A program made the position numbers and the translations under genes. DNA of 64,000 bases from Pseudomonas putida. GTDB taxonomy: Bacteria; Pseudomonadota; Gammaproteobacteria; Pseudomonadales; Pseudomonadaceae. Under the pieces are notes generated by a model that made no database searches, was not told where the DNA came from, and saw only the letters and a program-made list of their open reading frames with translations. The stretch lies in the NCBI RefSeq assembly GCF_028682475.1, contig NZ_JANHLE010000027.1, positions 1-64,000 on the forward strand, written 5' to 3'. Below, one piece after another: positions 1-9,473 of the stretch. The number at the start of each line of letters is the position of its first letter. The stretch's first letter is position 1.

Positions 1-62
1 CTACCTGGAACATCTAACTCGTTGAATCTCAAGGAGTTTTCCGTTCCGACTGCGCCGGAAGT

Positions 63-97
63 GGGGCGAATTATAGAGAGATTAAACGGGGCGTCAA
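63..97 (-). promoter_or_regulatory. Strong sigma-70 promoter of rRNA type, transcribing off the left edge
   Basis: Read on the minus strand there is a -35 box TTGACG (92-97), a 16-base spacer and a perfect -10 box TATAAT (70-75). A C-rich discriminator TCGCCCC (63-69) follows. AT-rich DNA upstream of the -35 (98-120) could be an UP element. The strength and C-rich discriminator resemble Pseudomonas rRNA operon promoters, and the transcribed leader at 1-62 contains no start codon with a ribosome site. I infer that an rRNA operon starts just outside the window to the left. A strong tRNA or ribosomal-protein promoter is the alternative. Confidence 0.6.
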
Positions 98-150
98 GGA
101 CTTATTTCAAACTTATGACAATAAGCCCCCGAGGCGCCATTTTTACGCCG

Positions 151-164
151 CTTCTATATAGAAG
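151..164. repeat. 14-bp perfect palindrome just after gcdG
   Basis: CTTCTATATAGAAG lies between the gcdG stop codon and the rRNA-type promoter. No T run follows it, so it is not a clear terminator. Its role is unknown. Confidence 0.35.
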
Positions 165-174
165 GGAAGGATCC

Positions 175-1395
175 TTACAACACGCTGGCACCACGTAGCC
201 GCTCAATTTCTGCCGCCGCCAACCCCAGCACTTCACCCAGCACCTGCTCGGTATGCTCACCCAGCAGCGGTGGCGCATTGCGGTACTCCACCGGCGTCTC
301 GGAAAGGCGTATAGGGCTTGCCACCTGCGGCACCTTGCCGGCCAGCGGATGCGGAATCTCGATAGCCAGGCCACGCGCCTTGACCTGCGGGTCGGCAAAC
401 ATCTGCGCCAGATCGTTGATCGGCCCGCAGGGCACACCGGCTTTCTCCAGCTGCGCCACCCATTCGGCCGTGGTCTTGAACACCGTAGCTTGGCGGATCA
501 GCGGAATCAGCTCGGCACGATTGGCTACCCGCTGCTTATTGGTAGCAAAGCGCGGATCGTCAGCCCACTGCGGTTGCCCGGCCACTTCGGCGAACTTGCG
601 GAACTGCCCATCGTTGCCCACGGTAAGAATGAAATCGCCGTCGGCAGTAGGGAAGTCCTGGTAAGGCACGATATTGGGATGGGCATTGCCCAGGCGCCGA
701 GGCGGCGTGCCGGTTGTCAGGTAGTTCATCGCCTGGTTGGCCAGACAAGCGACCTGGACATCGAGCAACGCCATGTCGATATGCTGACCACCGCCATCAT
801 GGTCACGATGGGCGAGGGCAGCCAGGATCGCCACGGTGGAGTACAGACCGGTAAGGATATCGGTCAGCGCCACACCGACCTTGACCGGCCCGGCGCCTTC
901 GTCACCCTCGGGGCGCCCGGTCAGGCTCATCAGCCCGCCCAGGCCCTGGATCATGAAGTCGTAGCCCGCGCGCTTGGCATACGGCCCGGTCTGGCCGAAG
1001 CCGGTGATCGAGCAATAGATAAGCTGTGGGTTGATTGCCTTCAGGCTTTCATAGTCCAACCCATAGGCAGCCAGGCCACCTACCTTGAAGTTCTCGATGA
1101 CCACATCGGACTTTGCCGCCAGCTCGCGCACCAGGCGCTGGCCTTCAGGTTGAGTGAAGTCTATGGTCACCGAGCGCTTGTTGCGGTTGGCCGACAGGTA
1201 ATACGCCGCCTCACTGGTGTTCTCGCCATAGGCGTCCTTGAGGAAGGGCGGCCCCCAGGCACGCGTGTCATCGCCGGTTCCCGGGCGCTCGACCTTGATC
1301 ACTTCGGCCCCAAGGTCAGCGAGGATCTGCCCGGACCACGGCCCGGCCAGCACTCGCGACAGATCCAGCACCCGCAGATGAGATAGCGCGCCCAT
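175..1395 (-). CDS. gcdG: CaiB/BaiF family CoA-transferase, probable succinyl-CoA:glutarate CoA-transferase GcdG
   Basis: A class III CoA-transferase of 406 aa that should activate glutarate to glutaryl-CoA with succinyl-CoA as donor, in the cytosol. The N-terminus has the family pattern RVLDLSRVLAGP (residues 8-19) followed by GAEVIKVE. Asp146 in GYDF is at the position of the catalytic aspartate of formyl-CoA transferase. The gene follows gcdH by 14 bp on the same strand, so the two are almost certainly co-transcribed; in P. putida this pair degrades glutarate formed from lysine. Length is normal for the family. The exact acid substrate is inferred from the neighbour gcdH. Confidence 0.88.
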   Translation of the reverse strand: MGALSHLRVLDLSRVLAGPWSGQILADLGAEVIKVERPGTGDDTRAWGPPFLKDAYGENTSEAAYYLSANRNKRSVTIDFTQPEGQRLVRELAAKSDVVIENFKVGGLAAYGLDYESLKAINPQLIYCSITGFGQTGPYAKRAGYDFMIQGLGGLMSLTGRPEGDEGAGPVKVGVALTDILTGLYSTVAILAALAHRDHDGGGQHIDMALLDVQVACLANQAMNYLTTGTPPRRLGNAHPNIVPYQDFPTADGDFILTVGNDGQFRKFAEVAGQPQWADDPRFATNKQRVANRAELIPLIRQATVFKTTAEWVAQLEKAGVPCGPINDLAQMFADPQVKARGLAIEIPHPLAGKVPQVASPIRLSETPVEYRNAPPLLGEHTEQVLGEVLGLAAAEIERLRGASVL

Positions 1396-1409
1396 GGGCT
1401 GGCTCCTTA

Positions 1410-2591
<1,182 letters not shown>

Positions 2592-2683
2592 GAGCGAATC
2601 CTCGAAAAATGGGACCAGAGTTGTTGTGCATTGATCCTAGGCCTGATCAGCCGACGAGACAAACGAGGAATCCGCATAGTGTT

Positions 2684-2698
2684 GTGATAATTTCTCAC
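2684..2698. promoter_or_regulatory. Imperfect palindrome in the gcdH/gcdR divergent promoter, possible LysR site
   Basis: GTGATAATTTCTCAC is an imperfect inverted repeat about 50 bp before the gcdR start and about 95 bp before the gcdH start. A GTGAGA half-copy recurs at 2737. A LysR regulator normally binds such a T-N11-A type site between itself and its divergent target. Assignment is by position and symmetry only. Confidence 0.35.
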
Positions 2699-2751
2699 TC
2701 CGTAGCGGGCAGAAAGCCCATCTTTACGCGTTATTAGTGAGATTGACGTAC

Positions 2752-3678
2752 ATGCGACGGAAGATCCCCAGCACCGCGGCCCTGGTCTGCTTCGAAGCAG
2801 CCGCCCGCCACGAGAGCTTCACCAAGGCTTCACACGAGCTGTCCCTCACTCAGGGTGCCGTATGTCGGCAAATTGCCGGGCTCGAGGAGTTTCTCAATGT
2901 CGAACTGTTTCGCCGCTCACGCCGCGGCGTGAAACTCACCGAAGCCGGTCTTTCTTACAGCCGCCGGGTGGCCACGCAGCTCGACGCCGTGGAGCGCGAT
3001 ACCTTGTCGGTGATGGGCCAGCAGGGCGCCAACGTCATTGAACTCGCCGTGGTTCCAACCTTCGGCACCCAATGGCTGCTGCCCCGGCTCAAGGACTTCC
3101 AGCAGCGCCATCCGGAAGTCACGGTCAACCTGACCAACCGCACCCGGCCTTTCCTCTTTGCCGACACCCCGTTCGATGCCGCCATCTATTTCGGGGATGC
3201 CGACTGGTCCGGCACGCACTCCCATCGACTGATGGGCGAGAACCCGGTACCGGTCTGCAGCCCAGGCTTGCTGGGTGGGGCAGGGCAGCTGGACGGCGAA
3301 CAGATCGCCCAGTTGCCGCTGCTCCAGCAAACCACACGCCCGTACGCCTGGCGTCAATGGTTCAACAGCCTGGAGATGAACGTTGCCCGCGACATGACTG
3401 GCCCGCGCTATGAGCTATTCTCGATGTTGGCACAGGCCGCCATGCATGAGATGGGTGTGGCGCTTATTCCACCGTTCCTGATCCAGCGTGAACTGGCAGA
3501 AGGGCGTCTGGTTGTAGCCAACCGACATGGGCTTTCGAGCATCAAGGCGTATTACCTGATGATCCCGGAGCGCAAGGTCGAATCCGCGTCGCTGCGCGCT
3601 TTTCGCGATTGGCTGGTGATTGAAGCCGAGCGCTATGCCGCAGCACACAAGGACGACAGCTATAACCTGACCCCGTAG
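2752..3678 (+). CDS. gcdR: LysR-family transcriptional regulator GcdR
   Basis: A LysR-type regulator of 308 aa. An N-terminal winged HTH (residues about 6-63, with SFTKASHELSLTQGAVCRQI) is followed by a substrate-binding domain. It is divergent from gcdHG and is the expected activator of glutarate catabolism. The reading frame extends upstream to a GTG at 2737. I chose the ATG at 2752 because MRRKIPSTAAL is the usual start of this family and the extra five residues add nothing recognisable. Neither start has a strong ribosome site. Confidence 0.85.
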   Translation: MRRKIPSTAALVCFEAAARHESFTKASHELSLTQGAVCRQIAGLEEFLNVELFRRSRRGVKLTEAGLSYSRRVATQLDAVERDTLSVMGQQGANVIELAVVPTFGTQWLLPRLKDFQQRHPEVTVNLTNRTRPFLFADTPFDAAIYFGDADWSGTHSHRLMGENPVPVCSPGLLGGAGQLDGEQIAQLPLLQQTTRPYAWRQWFNSLEMNVARDMTGPRYELFSMLAQAAMHEMGVALIPPFLIQRELAEGRLVVANRHGLSSIKAYYLMIPERKVESASLRAFRDWLVIEAERYAAAHKDDSYNLTP

Positions 3679-4085
3679 TCAGCAAAAAAGGATCCCTACA
3701 GATGTACGGAAATGTCGCATTTTGCACAACTGTTTCACCACCTCCTCCAACACCCCTTAACCCTGCTGTTTATGCGGCTTTCACTGCATAAATCGCGTTT
3801 TGTTCAGCGCATTCAGAGAATTCGGCGGAATTTTTTCAAAATTTACCGTAATCTCCCTGAAGCCCATAGTTTGCGGGCTTCAGGCCTGTTCTTGCGACAT
3901 TCGGTCACAGGGTGACTTGTAGTTTGATTAGCGTCACCCTTCAAAACTGGTTGAAGCAATTCAGGAATCACCTGCAAAATGCCGCGCCCCGCCAGAATTC
4001 GGCGGGATCGTGCTGATCGGCCGCCCCAGACGCACCATCCGCAGTGCACTGGCTTACCTACAAAAGATCACGCAGGAGATTTGAC
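3679..4085 (+). other. Structured non-coding leader before pntAA
   Basis: About 400 bp without a credible gene. It holds a perfect 10-bp hairpin (3856-3865 with 3875-3884, CCTGAAGCCC). A GTCAC/GTGAC/GTCAC triple at 3904-3940 gives two mutually exclusive stems (3904-3908 with 3912-3916, or 3909-3916 with 3933-3940). A CCCGCC/GGCGGG hairpin lies at 3988-4006. None has a T run, so these look more like leader structure or operators than a terminator. The pntAA ribosome site is at 4073-4078. Confidence 0.5.
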
Positions 4086-5207
4086 GTGCACATTGGTGTT
4101 CCTCTCGAAACGCAGACGGGCGAAACACGGGTTGCTGCAACCCCGGAAACCATCAAGAAACTGATTGGTCAGGGGCATCAGGTCACCGTCCAGAGCGGCG
4201 CCGGCATCAACGCCAGCGTTCCGGACAGTGCCTATGAAGCAGCAGGCGCTACCATTGGCAGCGCTGCCGATGCGTTTGGGGCACAGCTTGTTCTGAAAGT
4301 TGTGGCTCCCGACGATAGCGAACTGGCCCAGATCAAGAGCGGCACCGTACTGGTGGGCATGCTCAATCCGTTCAACAACGACATCATCGCCAAGATGGCC
4401 GAGCGCGGCATAACCGCCTTCGCCCTTGAAGCGGCGCCGCGCACCTCCCGGGCGCAGAGCCTCGACGTGCTGTCTTCGCAGGCCAACATTGCCGGTTACA
4501 AAGCGGTATTGCTGGCGGCTCATCACTATCCGCGCTTCATGCCGATGCTGATGACCGCAGCCGGCACCGTGAAAGCCGCTCGCGTGCTGGTTCTCGGCGC
4601 CGGCGTGGCCGGGCTGCAGGCCATCGCCACGGCCAAGCGCCTGGGTGCGGTGATCGAAGCCTCAGACGTGCGTCCGGCGGTGAAGGAGCAGATCGAGTCG
4701 TTGGGCGCCAAGTTCATCGACGTCCCTTACGAGACCGATGAAGAACGCGAATGTGCCGAAGGTGTCGGCGGCTATGCCCGCCCAATGCCCGCCAGCTGGA
4801 TGCAGCGTCAGGCCCAGGCCGTGCACGAGCGTGCGAAACAGGCTGATATCGTTATCACCACCGCGCTGATTCCCGGCCGTAAGGCGCCGACCCTGCTCAG
4901 CGCCGAGACCGTTGCGCAAATGAAGCCGGGCTCGGTGGTCATTGACCTGGCGGCGGCCCAGGGCGGCAACTGCCCGCTGACCGTCGCCGATCAGGTGGTG
5001 GTAGAGCAGGGCGTGACCATTGTCGGCCCGACCAACCTGCCCGCGCAGGTAGGTGCCGACGCCTCGGCCCTGTATGCCCGCAACCTGCTCGACTTCATGA
5101 AGCTGCTGTTCGACAAGGACAGTGCGCTTGTGATCAACCTCGAAGACGATATCGTCGCCGCGTGCCTGATGTGCCGCGACGGCCAGATCATCCGCAAGAA
5201 CGGATAA
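4086..5207 (+). CDS. pntAA: NAD(P) transhydrogenase subunit alpha part 1 (PntAA)
   Basis: The soluble NAD(H)-binding domain I of proton-translocating transhydrogenase, 373 aa. The complex couples proton entry to hydride transfer from NADH to NADP+. It starts with MHIGVPLETQTGETRVAATP, typical of the family, from a GTG codon. A longer frame opens at 4044, but AGGAG at 4073-4078 sits correctly only for the GTG at 4086. The dinucleotide-binding motif GAGVAGLQ is near residues 172-179. It is followed after 11 bp by pntAB. The three-subunit split (AA, AB, B) is the usual arrangement in Pseudomonas and alphaproteobacteria, unlike the two-subunit E. coli enzyme. Confidence 0.93.
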   Translation: MHIGVPLETQTGETRVAATPETIKKLIGQGHQVTVQSGAGINASVPDSAYEAAGATIGSAADAFGAQLVLKVVAPDDSELAQIKSGTVLVGMLNPFNNDIIAKMAERGITAFALEAAPRTSRAQSLDVLSSQANIAGYKAVLLAAHHYPRFMPMLMTAAGTVKAARVLVLGAGVAGLQAIATAKRLGAVIEASDVRPAVKEQIESLGAKFIDVPYETDEERECAEGVGGYARPMPASWMQRQAQAVHERAKQADIVITTALIPGRKAPTLLSAETVAQMKPGSVVIDLAAAQGGNCPLTVADQVVVEQGVTIVGPTNLPAQVGADASALYARNLLDFMKLLFDKDSALVINLEDDIVAACLMCRDGQIIRKNG

Positions 5208-5218
5208 GGAGCCAGACA

Positions 5219-5536
5219 ATGGAAGACATGCTGATCTCTCACGGCGTCTATAACCTGATCATTTTCGTGCTGGCGATCTATGTCGGTTACCACGTGGTGT
5301 GGAACGTCACCCCGGCACTGCATACCCCTCTGATGGCGGTTACCAACGCCATTTCCGCCATCGTCATCGTCGGCGCCATGCTGGCCGCCGCGCTGACCGT
5401 AACACCGCTGGGCAAGATCATGGGCACCCTCGCGGTGGCCCTGGCAGCGGTCAACGTATTCGGTGGTTTCCTCGTCACCCGGCGCATGCTGGAGATGTTC
5501 AAGAAGAAAGCCGTAAAGGCTGAGGGGAAGCAGTAA
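5219..5536 (+). CDS. pntAB: NAD(P) transhydrogenase subunit alpha part 2 (PntAB)
   Basis: A small membrane subunit of 105 aa with about three to four transmembrane segments, corresponding to the C-terminal membrane part of the E. coli alpha subunit. It starts MEDMLISHGVYNL with AAGGAG just upstream. A frame opening at 5162 overlaps pntAA and is not the real start. It ends in a basic tail and is followed by pntB after 2 bp, so the two are translationally coupled. Confidence 0.92.
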   Translation: MEDMLISHGVYNLIIFVLAIYVGYHVVWNVTPALHTPLMAVTNAISAIVIVGAMLAAALTVTPLGKIMGTLAVALAAVNVFGGFLVTRRMLEMFKKKAVKAEGKQ

Positions 5537-5538
5537 AC

Positions 5539-6975
5539 ATGAGCATGAACCTGGTAACACTTCTCTACCTCGTCGCCTCGATCTGCTTCATCCAGGCGCT
5601 CAAGGGTCTGTCGCACCCGACCACCTCGCGGCGCGGCAACCTGTTCGGCATGCTCGGTATGGCTCTGGCGATCGTCACCACCGTCGGACTGATCTACAAG
5701 CTCGGCGCGGAGCTGGCCACTGATGGTATCGGCTATGTGATTGTCGGCCTGCTGGTCGGCGGCAGCGCTGGCTCGATCATGGCCAAGCGCGTGGAAATGA
5801 CCAAGATGCCCGAGCTGGTGGCCTTCATGCACAGCATGATCGGTCTGGCCGCGGTGTTCATTGCCATTGCCGCGGTGGTCGAGCCGCAGTCGCTGGGTAT
5901 CGTCTCCAGCATCAGCGACCCGATCCCGACCGGTAACCGCCTGGAGCTGTTCCTCGGTGCCGCCATTGGTGCGATCACCTTCTCCGGCTCGGTCATCGCC
6001 TTCGGCAAGCTCTCTGGCAAGTACAAGTTCCGCCTGTTCCAGGGCGCACCGGTACAGTTCACCGGCCAGCACAAGCTGAACCTGATTCTGGGCCTGGCAA
6101 CCATCGGCCTGGGCCTGGTCTTCACCTTCACCGGTAGCTACAGCGCCTTTGCCCTGATGCTGATCCTGGCGTTCATCATGGGTGTGCTGATCATCATCCC
6201 GATTGGCGGTGCCGACATGCCGGTGGTGGTGTCGATGCTCAACAGCTACTCGGGCTGGGCAGCGGCCGGTATCGGCTTCTCGCTAAACAACTCGATGCTG
6301 ATCATTGCCGGCTCGCTGGTGGGTTCGTCGGGTGCCATCCTCTCGTACATCATGTGCAAGGCGATGAACCGTTCGTTCTTCAACGTGATCCTCGGCGGTT
6401 TCGGCGGCGCCACAGATGCTGGCGGTCCAGCCGGTGCGCAGGAGGCTCGTCCGGTGAAGTCCGGTTCGGCCGACGACGCCACCTTCCTGCTGAGCAACGC
6501 CGACACCGTGATCATCGTTCCGGGCTATGGCCTGGCGGTGGCCCGTGCCCAGCACGCACTCAAGGAACTGACCGAGAAGCTGACCCACAACGGCGTCACC
6601 GTGAAGTATGCGATTCACCCGGTGGCAGGACGCATGCCTGGTCACATGAACGTACTGCTGGCGGAAGCCGAAGTACCGTACGACCAGGTGTTCGAGATGG
6701 AAGACATCAACTCCGAGTTCGGCCAGGCCGACGTGGTGCTGGTGCTCGGTGCCAACGACGTGGTCAACCCGGCGGCGAAGAACGATCCGAAGTCGCCAAT
6801 CGCCGGCATGCCGATCCTGGAAGCGTTCAAGGCCAAGACCATCATCGTCAACAAGCGCTCCATGGCCAGTGGCTATGCCGGTCTTGATAACGAACTGTTC
6901 TATCTGGACAAAACCATGATGGTTTTCGGCGACGCCAAGAAGGTCATCGAGGACATGGTCAAAGCCGTCGACTAA
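5539..6975 (+). CDS. pntB: NAD(P) transhydrogenase subunit beta (PntB)
   Basis: The beta subunit, 478 aa. About nine N-terminal membrane helices form the proton channel, and a C-terminal NADP(H)-binding domain III begins near residue 300. The domain III motif GYGLAVARAQHALKEL and the later NPAAKNDPKSPIAGMP segment are both visible. Length is normal. It is last in the pnt operon and is followed by a rho-independent terminator at 6999-7029. Confidence 0.94.
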   Translation: MSMNLVTLLYLVASICFIQALKGLSHPTTSRRGNLFGMLGMALAIVTTVGLIYKLGAELATDGIGYVIVGLLVGGSAGSIMAKRVEMTKMPELVAFMHSMIGLAAVFIAIAAVVEPQSLGIVSSISDPIPTGNRLELFLGAAIGAITFSGSVIAFGKLSGKYKFRLFQGAPVQFTGQHKLNLILGLATIGLGLVFTFTGSYSAFALMLILAFIMGVLIIIPIGGADMPVVVSMLNSYSGWAAAGIGFSLNNSMLIIAGSLVGSSGAILSYIMCKAMNRSFFNVILGGFGGATDAGGPAGAQEARPVKSGSADDATFLLSNADTVIIVPGYGLAVARAQHALKELTEKLTHNGVTVKYAIHPVAGRMPGHMNVLLAEAEVPYDQVFEMEDINSEFGQADVVLVLGANDVVNPAAKNDPKSPIAGMPILEAFKAKTIIVNKRSMASGYAGLDNELFYLDKTMMVFGDAKKVIEDMVKAVD

Positions 6976-6998
6976 GTCTTTGTCAGGCTGTGACAATT

Positions 6999-7029
6999 AG
7001 CCCCAGCGCGGTACCGGCTGGGGCTTTTT
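6999..7029 (+). terminator. Rho-independent terminator of the pnt operon
   Basis: A 9-bp stem AGCCCCAGC / GCTGGGGCT with a 9-base loop is followed by five T residues, 24 bp after the pntB stop. Confidence 0.9.
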
Positions 7030-7152
7030 AATGCCCGGCCAGCCGACAGAAGGCTCTATTTCATGGCTTCGCATTCGACCTTGGTCGCGGGACGCCGGGC
7101 GCCTAAATCACTAGACTGCGCATCTAGCTTTAGTAGCCTGAGATAACAATCC

Positions 7153-8646
7153 ATGTACCGTGATCGTATCCGCTTGTCCTCCCTGCACAGCAAGGTAATG
7201 AGTGCGGCTGATGCCGCTGGCCTGATCGAGGACGGCATGACCGTCGGCATGAGCGGCTTCACCCGCGCCGGCGAAGCCAAGGCGGTGCCGCATGCACTGG
7301 CCGAACGAGCCAAGCAATCTCCGCTGCAAATCAGCCTGATGACCGGCGCCAGCCTGGGCAACGACCTGGACAAGGAACTGACCGAGGCCGGTGTTCTGGC
7401 CCGTCGCATGCCATTCCAGGTCGACAGCACGCTGCGCAAGGCCATTAACGATGGCAAGGTCATGTTCATCGACCAGCACTTGTCGGAAACCGTGGAACAG
7501 CTGCGCAACCAGCAACTGAAACTGCCGGACATTGCCGTCATTGAAGCGGTCGCCATCACCGAGCAAGGCCACATCGTGCCGACCACTTCGGTGGGCAACT
7601 CGGCCAGCTTCGCGATCTTCGCCAAACAGGTGATCGTCGAGATCAACATGGCCCACAACGCCAACCTGGAAGGCCTGCACGACATCTACATCCCGACCTA
7701 CCGGCCAACCCGCACGCCGATCCCGCTGGTCAAAGTCGACGACCGCATCGGCAGCACCGCGATTCCGATCGATCCGGCCAAGATTGTCGGCATCGTCATC
7801 ACCGAGCAACCGGACTCACCGTCCACTGTGTTGCCGCCGGATGATGAAACCCAGGGCATCGCCAACCACCTGATCAACTTCTTCAAACAGGAAGTAGACG
7901 CAGGGCGCATGACCAACAAGCTCGGCCCGCTGCAGGCGGGTATCGGCAGCATCGCCAACGCGGTGATGTGCGGCCTGATCGATTCGCCGTTCGAAGACCT
8001 GACCATGTACTCCGAAGTACTGCAGGACTCGACCTTCGACCTGATCGACGCCGGCAAGCTGAGCTTTGCCTCGGGCAGCTCCATCACCCTGTCGAGCCGT
8101 CGCAATGCCGACGTGTTCGGCAACCTGGAGCGCTACAAGGACAAACTGGTCCTGCGTCCTCAGGAAATCTCCAACCACCCTGAAGTGGTACGCCGCCTGG
8201 GCATCATCGGCATCAACACCGCCCTTGAGTTCGACCTGTATGGCAACGTCAACTCCACGCACGTCTGCGGCACGCGGATGATGAACGGCATCGGCGGCTC
8301 CGGCGACTTCGCCCGCAACGCTCACCTGGCGATCTTCGTCACCAAGTCGATTGCCAAAGGCGGGGCGATCTCCAGCGTGGTGCCAATGGTCAGCCATGTG
8401 GACCATACCGAGCATGACGTCGATATCCTCGTCACCGAGCAAGGTCTGGCCGACCTGCGTGGCCTGGCGCCGCGCGAGCGTGCACGGGTGATCATCGACA
8501 ACTGCGTGCACCCTGACTATCGCGAAGCGCTGAACGACTACTTCACCCGCGCCTGCGAGAAGGGTGGCCATACACCGCACATCTTGCGCGAAGCCCTGGC
8601 CTGGCACGAAAACCTGGAAGAAACCGGGCGCATGCTCGCCAGCTAA
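7153..8646 (+). CDS. Acetyl-CoA hydrolase/transferase family protein (succinyl-CoA:acetate CoA-transferase type)
   Basis: A class I CoA-transferase of the Cat1/ScpC/Ach1 group, 497 aa, cytosolic. It is expected to move CoA between acetyl-, propionyl- or succinyl-CoA and a short acid, or to hydrolyse acetyl-CoA. Glu288 in the SEVLQDS segment is at the position of the thioester-forming glutamate of this family. The glycine-rich GIGGSGDFARNAH motif is also present. It stands alone, after the pnt terminator and before a strong hairpin. Its true acid partner cannot be read from sequence. It may complement the CoA-transferase step of the nearby glutarate pathway, but that is speculation. Confidence 0.9.
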   Translation: MYRDRIRLSSLHSKVMSAADAAGLIEDGMTVGMSGFTRAGEAKAVPHALAERAKQSPLQISLMTGASLGNDLDKELTEAGVLARRMPFQVDSTLRKAINDGKVMFIDQHLSETVEQLRNQQLKLPDIAVIEAVAITEQGHIVPTTSVGNSASFAIFAKQVIVEINMAHNANLEGLHDIYIPTYRPTRTPIPLVKVDDRIGSTAIPIDPAKIVGIVITEQPDSPSTVLPPDDETQGIANHLINFFKQEVDAGRMTNKLGPLQAGIGSIANAVMCGLIDSPFEDLTMYSEVLQDSTFDLIDAGKLSFASGSSITLSSRRNADVFGNLERYKDKLVLRPQEISNHPEVVRRLGIIGINTALEFDLYGNVNSTHVCGTRMMNGIGGSGDFARNAHLAIFVTKSIAKGGAISSVVPMVSHVDHTEHDVDILVTEQGLADLRGLAPRERARVIIDNCVHPDYREALNDYFTRACEKGGHTPHILREALAWHENLEETGRMLAS

Positions 8647-8657
8647 GCCGCACAGTT

Positions 8658-8691
8658 TTCAGCCGGTGGTGCGCAATGCTCACCGGCTGAA
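8658..8691 (+). terminator. Hairpin after the acetyl-CoA transferase gene
   Basis: A perfect 11-bp stem TTCAGCCGGTG / CACCGGCTGAA with a 12-base loop begins 12 bp after the stop codon. There is no long T run, so termination efficiency is uncertain. Confidence 0.6.
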
Positions 8692-8716
8692 CAGTTGGCA
8701 AACATTACGCTGCAAA

Positions 8717-8890
8717 AACTGTTCTACTGTACCGGTGCTTTCACCCTGATTTTCCCTCCCCGCGTTCAACTCCCAAGCAAAAATGCACCACTTTAGTGCT
8801 GACCAGTACAGTTGCGCCTATTCGGTGTGCAACAGTGCTCTAAAACAGTTAACTGGCCCATCACAATGTAGGTGAACTGTATCTACTGTT
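8717..8890 (+). promoter_or_regulatory. Cluster of CTGT/ACAG repeats upstream of the DUF1127 gene
   Basis: Related short elements crowd this spacer: AACTGTTCTACTGTACC (8717-8733), CCAGTACAGTT (8803-8813), ACAGTTAACTGG (8845-8856) and AACTGTATCTACTGTT (8875-8890). The first and last are near-copies in the same orientation; the middle ones are inverted. This is the look of a multi-site operator, perhaps for a MocR/GntR-type regulator encoded elsewhere. The regulator is inferred, the repeats are seen. Confidence 0.5.
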
Positions 8891-8964
8891 ATGGACGACA
8901 GAGGAGGATCATTGGCATCAGTTAAATCACTACCTAATGCCGCCACAAGCGGAAGGATGACATC

Positions 8965-9180
8965 ATGGAACGTACCCTCAGTTCCGATTTGGTTTTCGAA
9001 AGCACCAACGAACAATCCAAGGCCGCGCTGCCACTGCGCCTGCTGGCCAACCTGATGCTGTGGCAACGCCGCATCGCCAGCCGCCACCAACTGGCCCGTC
9101 TGGATTCGCGCCTGCTGGCCGACGCCGGGATCAGCGAAGCACAACGCTACGAAGAGCTGAGCAAGCCGTTCTGGCGTTAA
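8965..9180 (+). CDS. Small DUF1127 (YjiS-like) protein
   Basis: A 71-aa basic protein. The C-terminal half, RRIASRHQLARLDSRLLADAGISEAQRYEELSKPFW in essence, carries the DUF1127 signature: an arginine-rich helix followed by L-x(2)-LD-x-RLL-x-D-x-GI. GGAAGGATG gives a good ribosome site. DUF1127 proteins are small and mostly of unknown function; in some alphaproteobacteria they have been linked to RNA metabolism and phosphate or stress responses. It is monocistronic with its own terminator and an unusually repeat-rich promoter region. Confidence 0.85.
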   Translation: MERTLSSDLVFESTNEQSKAALPLRLLANLMLWQRRIASRHQLARLDSRLLADAGISEAQRYEELSKPFWR

Positions 9181-9190
9181 TGCAGGGCTC

Positions 9191-9206
9191 GCCGGCCAAG
9201 GCCGGC
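9191..9206. repeat. Solo REP-like palindrome
   Basis: GCCGGCCAAGGCCGGC is a perfect 6-bp stem hairpin with the CAAG loop seen in the REP pairs elsewhere in this window. It lacks the GTGGGAGC flank, so it may be a decayed single REP. Confidence 0.4.
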
Positions 9207-9219
9207 ACCTCGAATTCCG

Positions 9220-9254
9220 AAAACCCGTCGCAGGTGACTGCTGACGGGTTTTTT
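9220..9254 (+). terminator. Rho-independent terminator after the DUF1127 gene
   Basis: AAAACCCGTC pairs with GACGGGTTTT around a 13-base loop and runs into a T tract. It ends 74 bp after the stop codon. Confidence 0.88.
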
Positions 9255-9296
9255 CGTTCTGAATCCGCGGAATAGAGCGGCTGCGAAAGCGACAGG

Positions 9297-9338
9297 TACA
9301 GTTATCAAAGAGTTATTTTTTATAGATACAGTTGATAA
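9297..9338 (+). promoter_or_regulatory. Tandem TACAGTT repeats upstream of the DUF2388 cluster
   Basis: GTACAGTTATCA (9297-9308) and ATACAGTTGATA (9327-9338) are direct repeats with exactly 30 bp between equivalent bases, about three helical turns. They share the TACAGTT core with the element at 8807-8813 upstream of the DUF1127 gene. This suggests one regulator acting on both units. The AT-rich stretch between them could hold promoter elements. Confidence 0.4.
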
Positions 9339-9473
9339 ATCGTGCCGCAATCTTGTCCAACTCGCAGACGCTGATCGCGTGATACCCTTAGCGCACCCAG
9401 CTTGGTAAAAAGTAGCGCAACCGGCTGAGCGTGCGTCTGACACACAGAACCGCCTATATCCAGGAGATCGACC

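Noticed and set aside
8818..9144. 108-aa frame on the minus strand across the DUF1127 promoter
   Set aside because: It overlaps the repeat-rich operator and the DUF1127 gene and has no ribosome site or recognisable motif.
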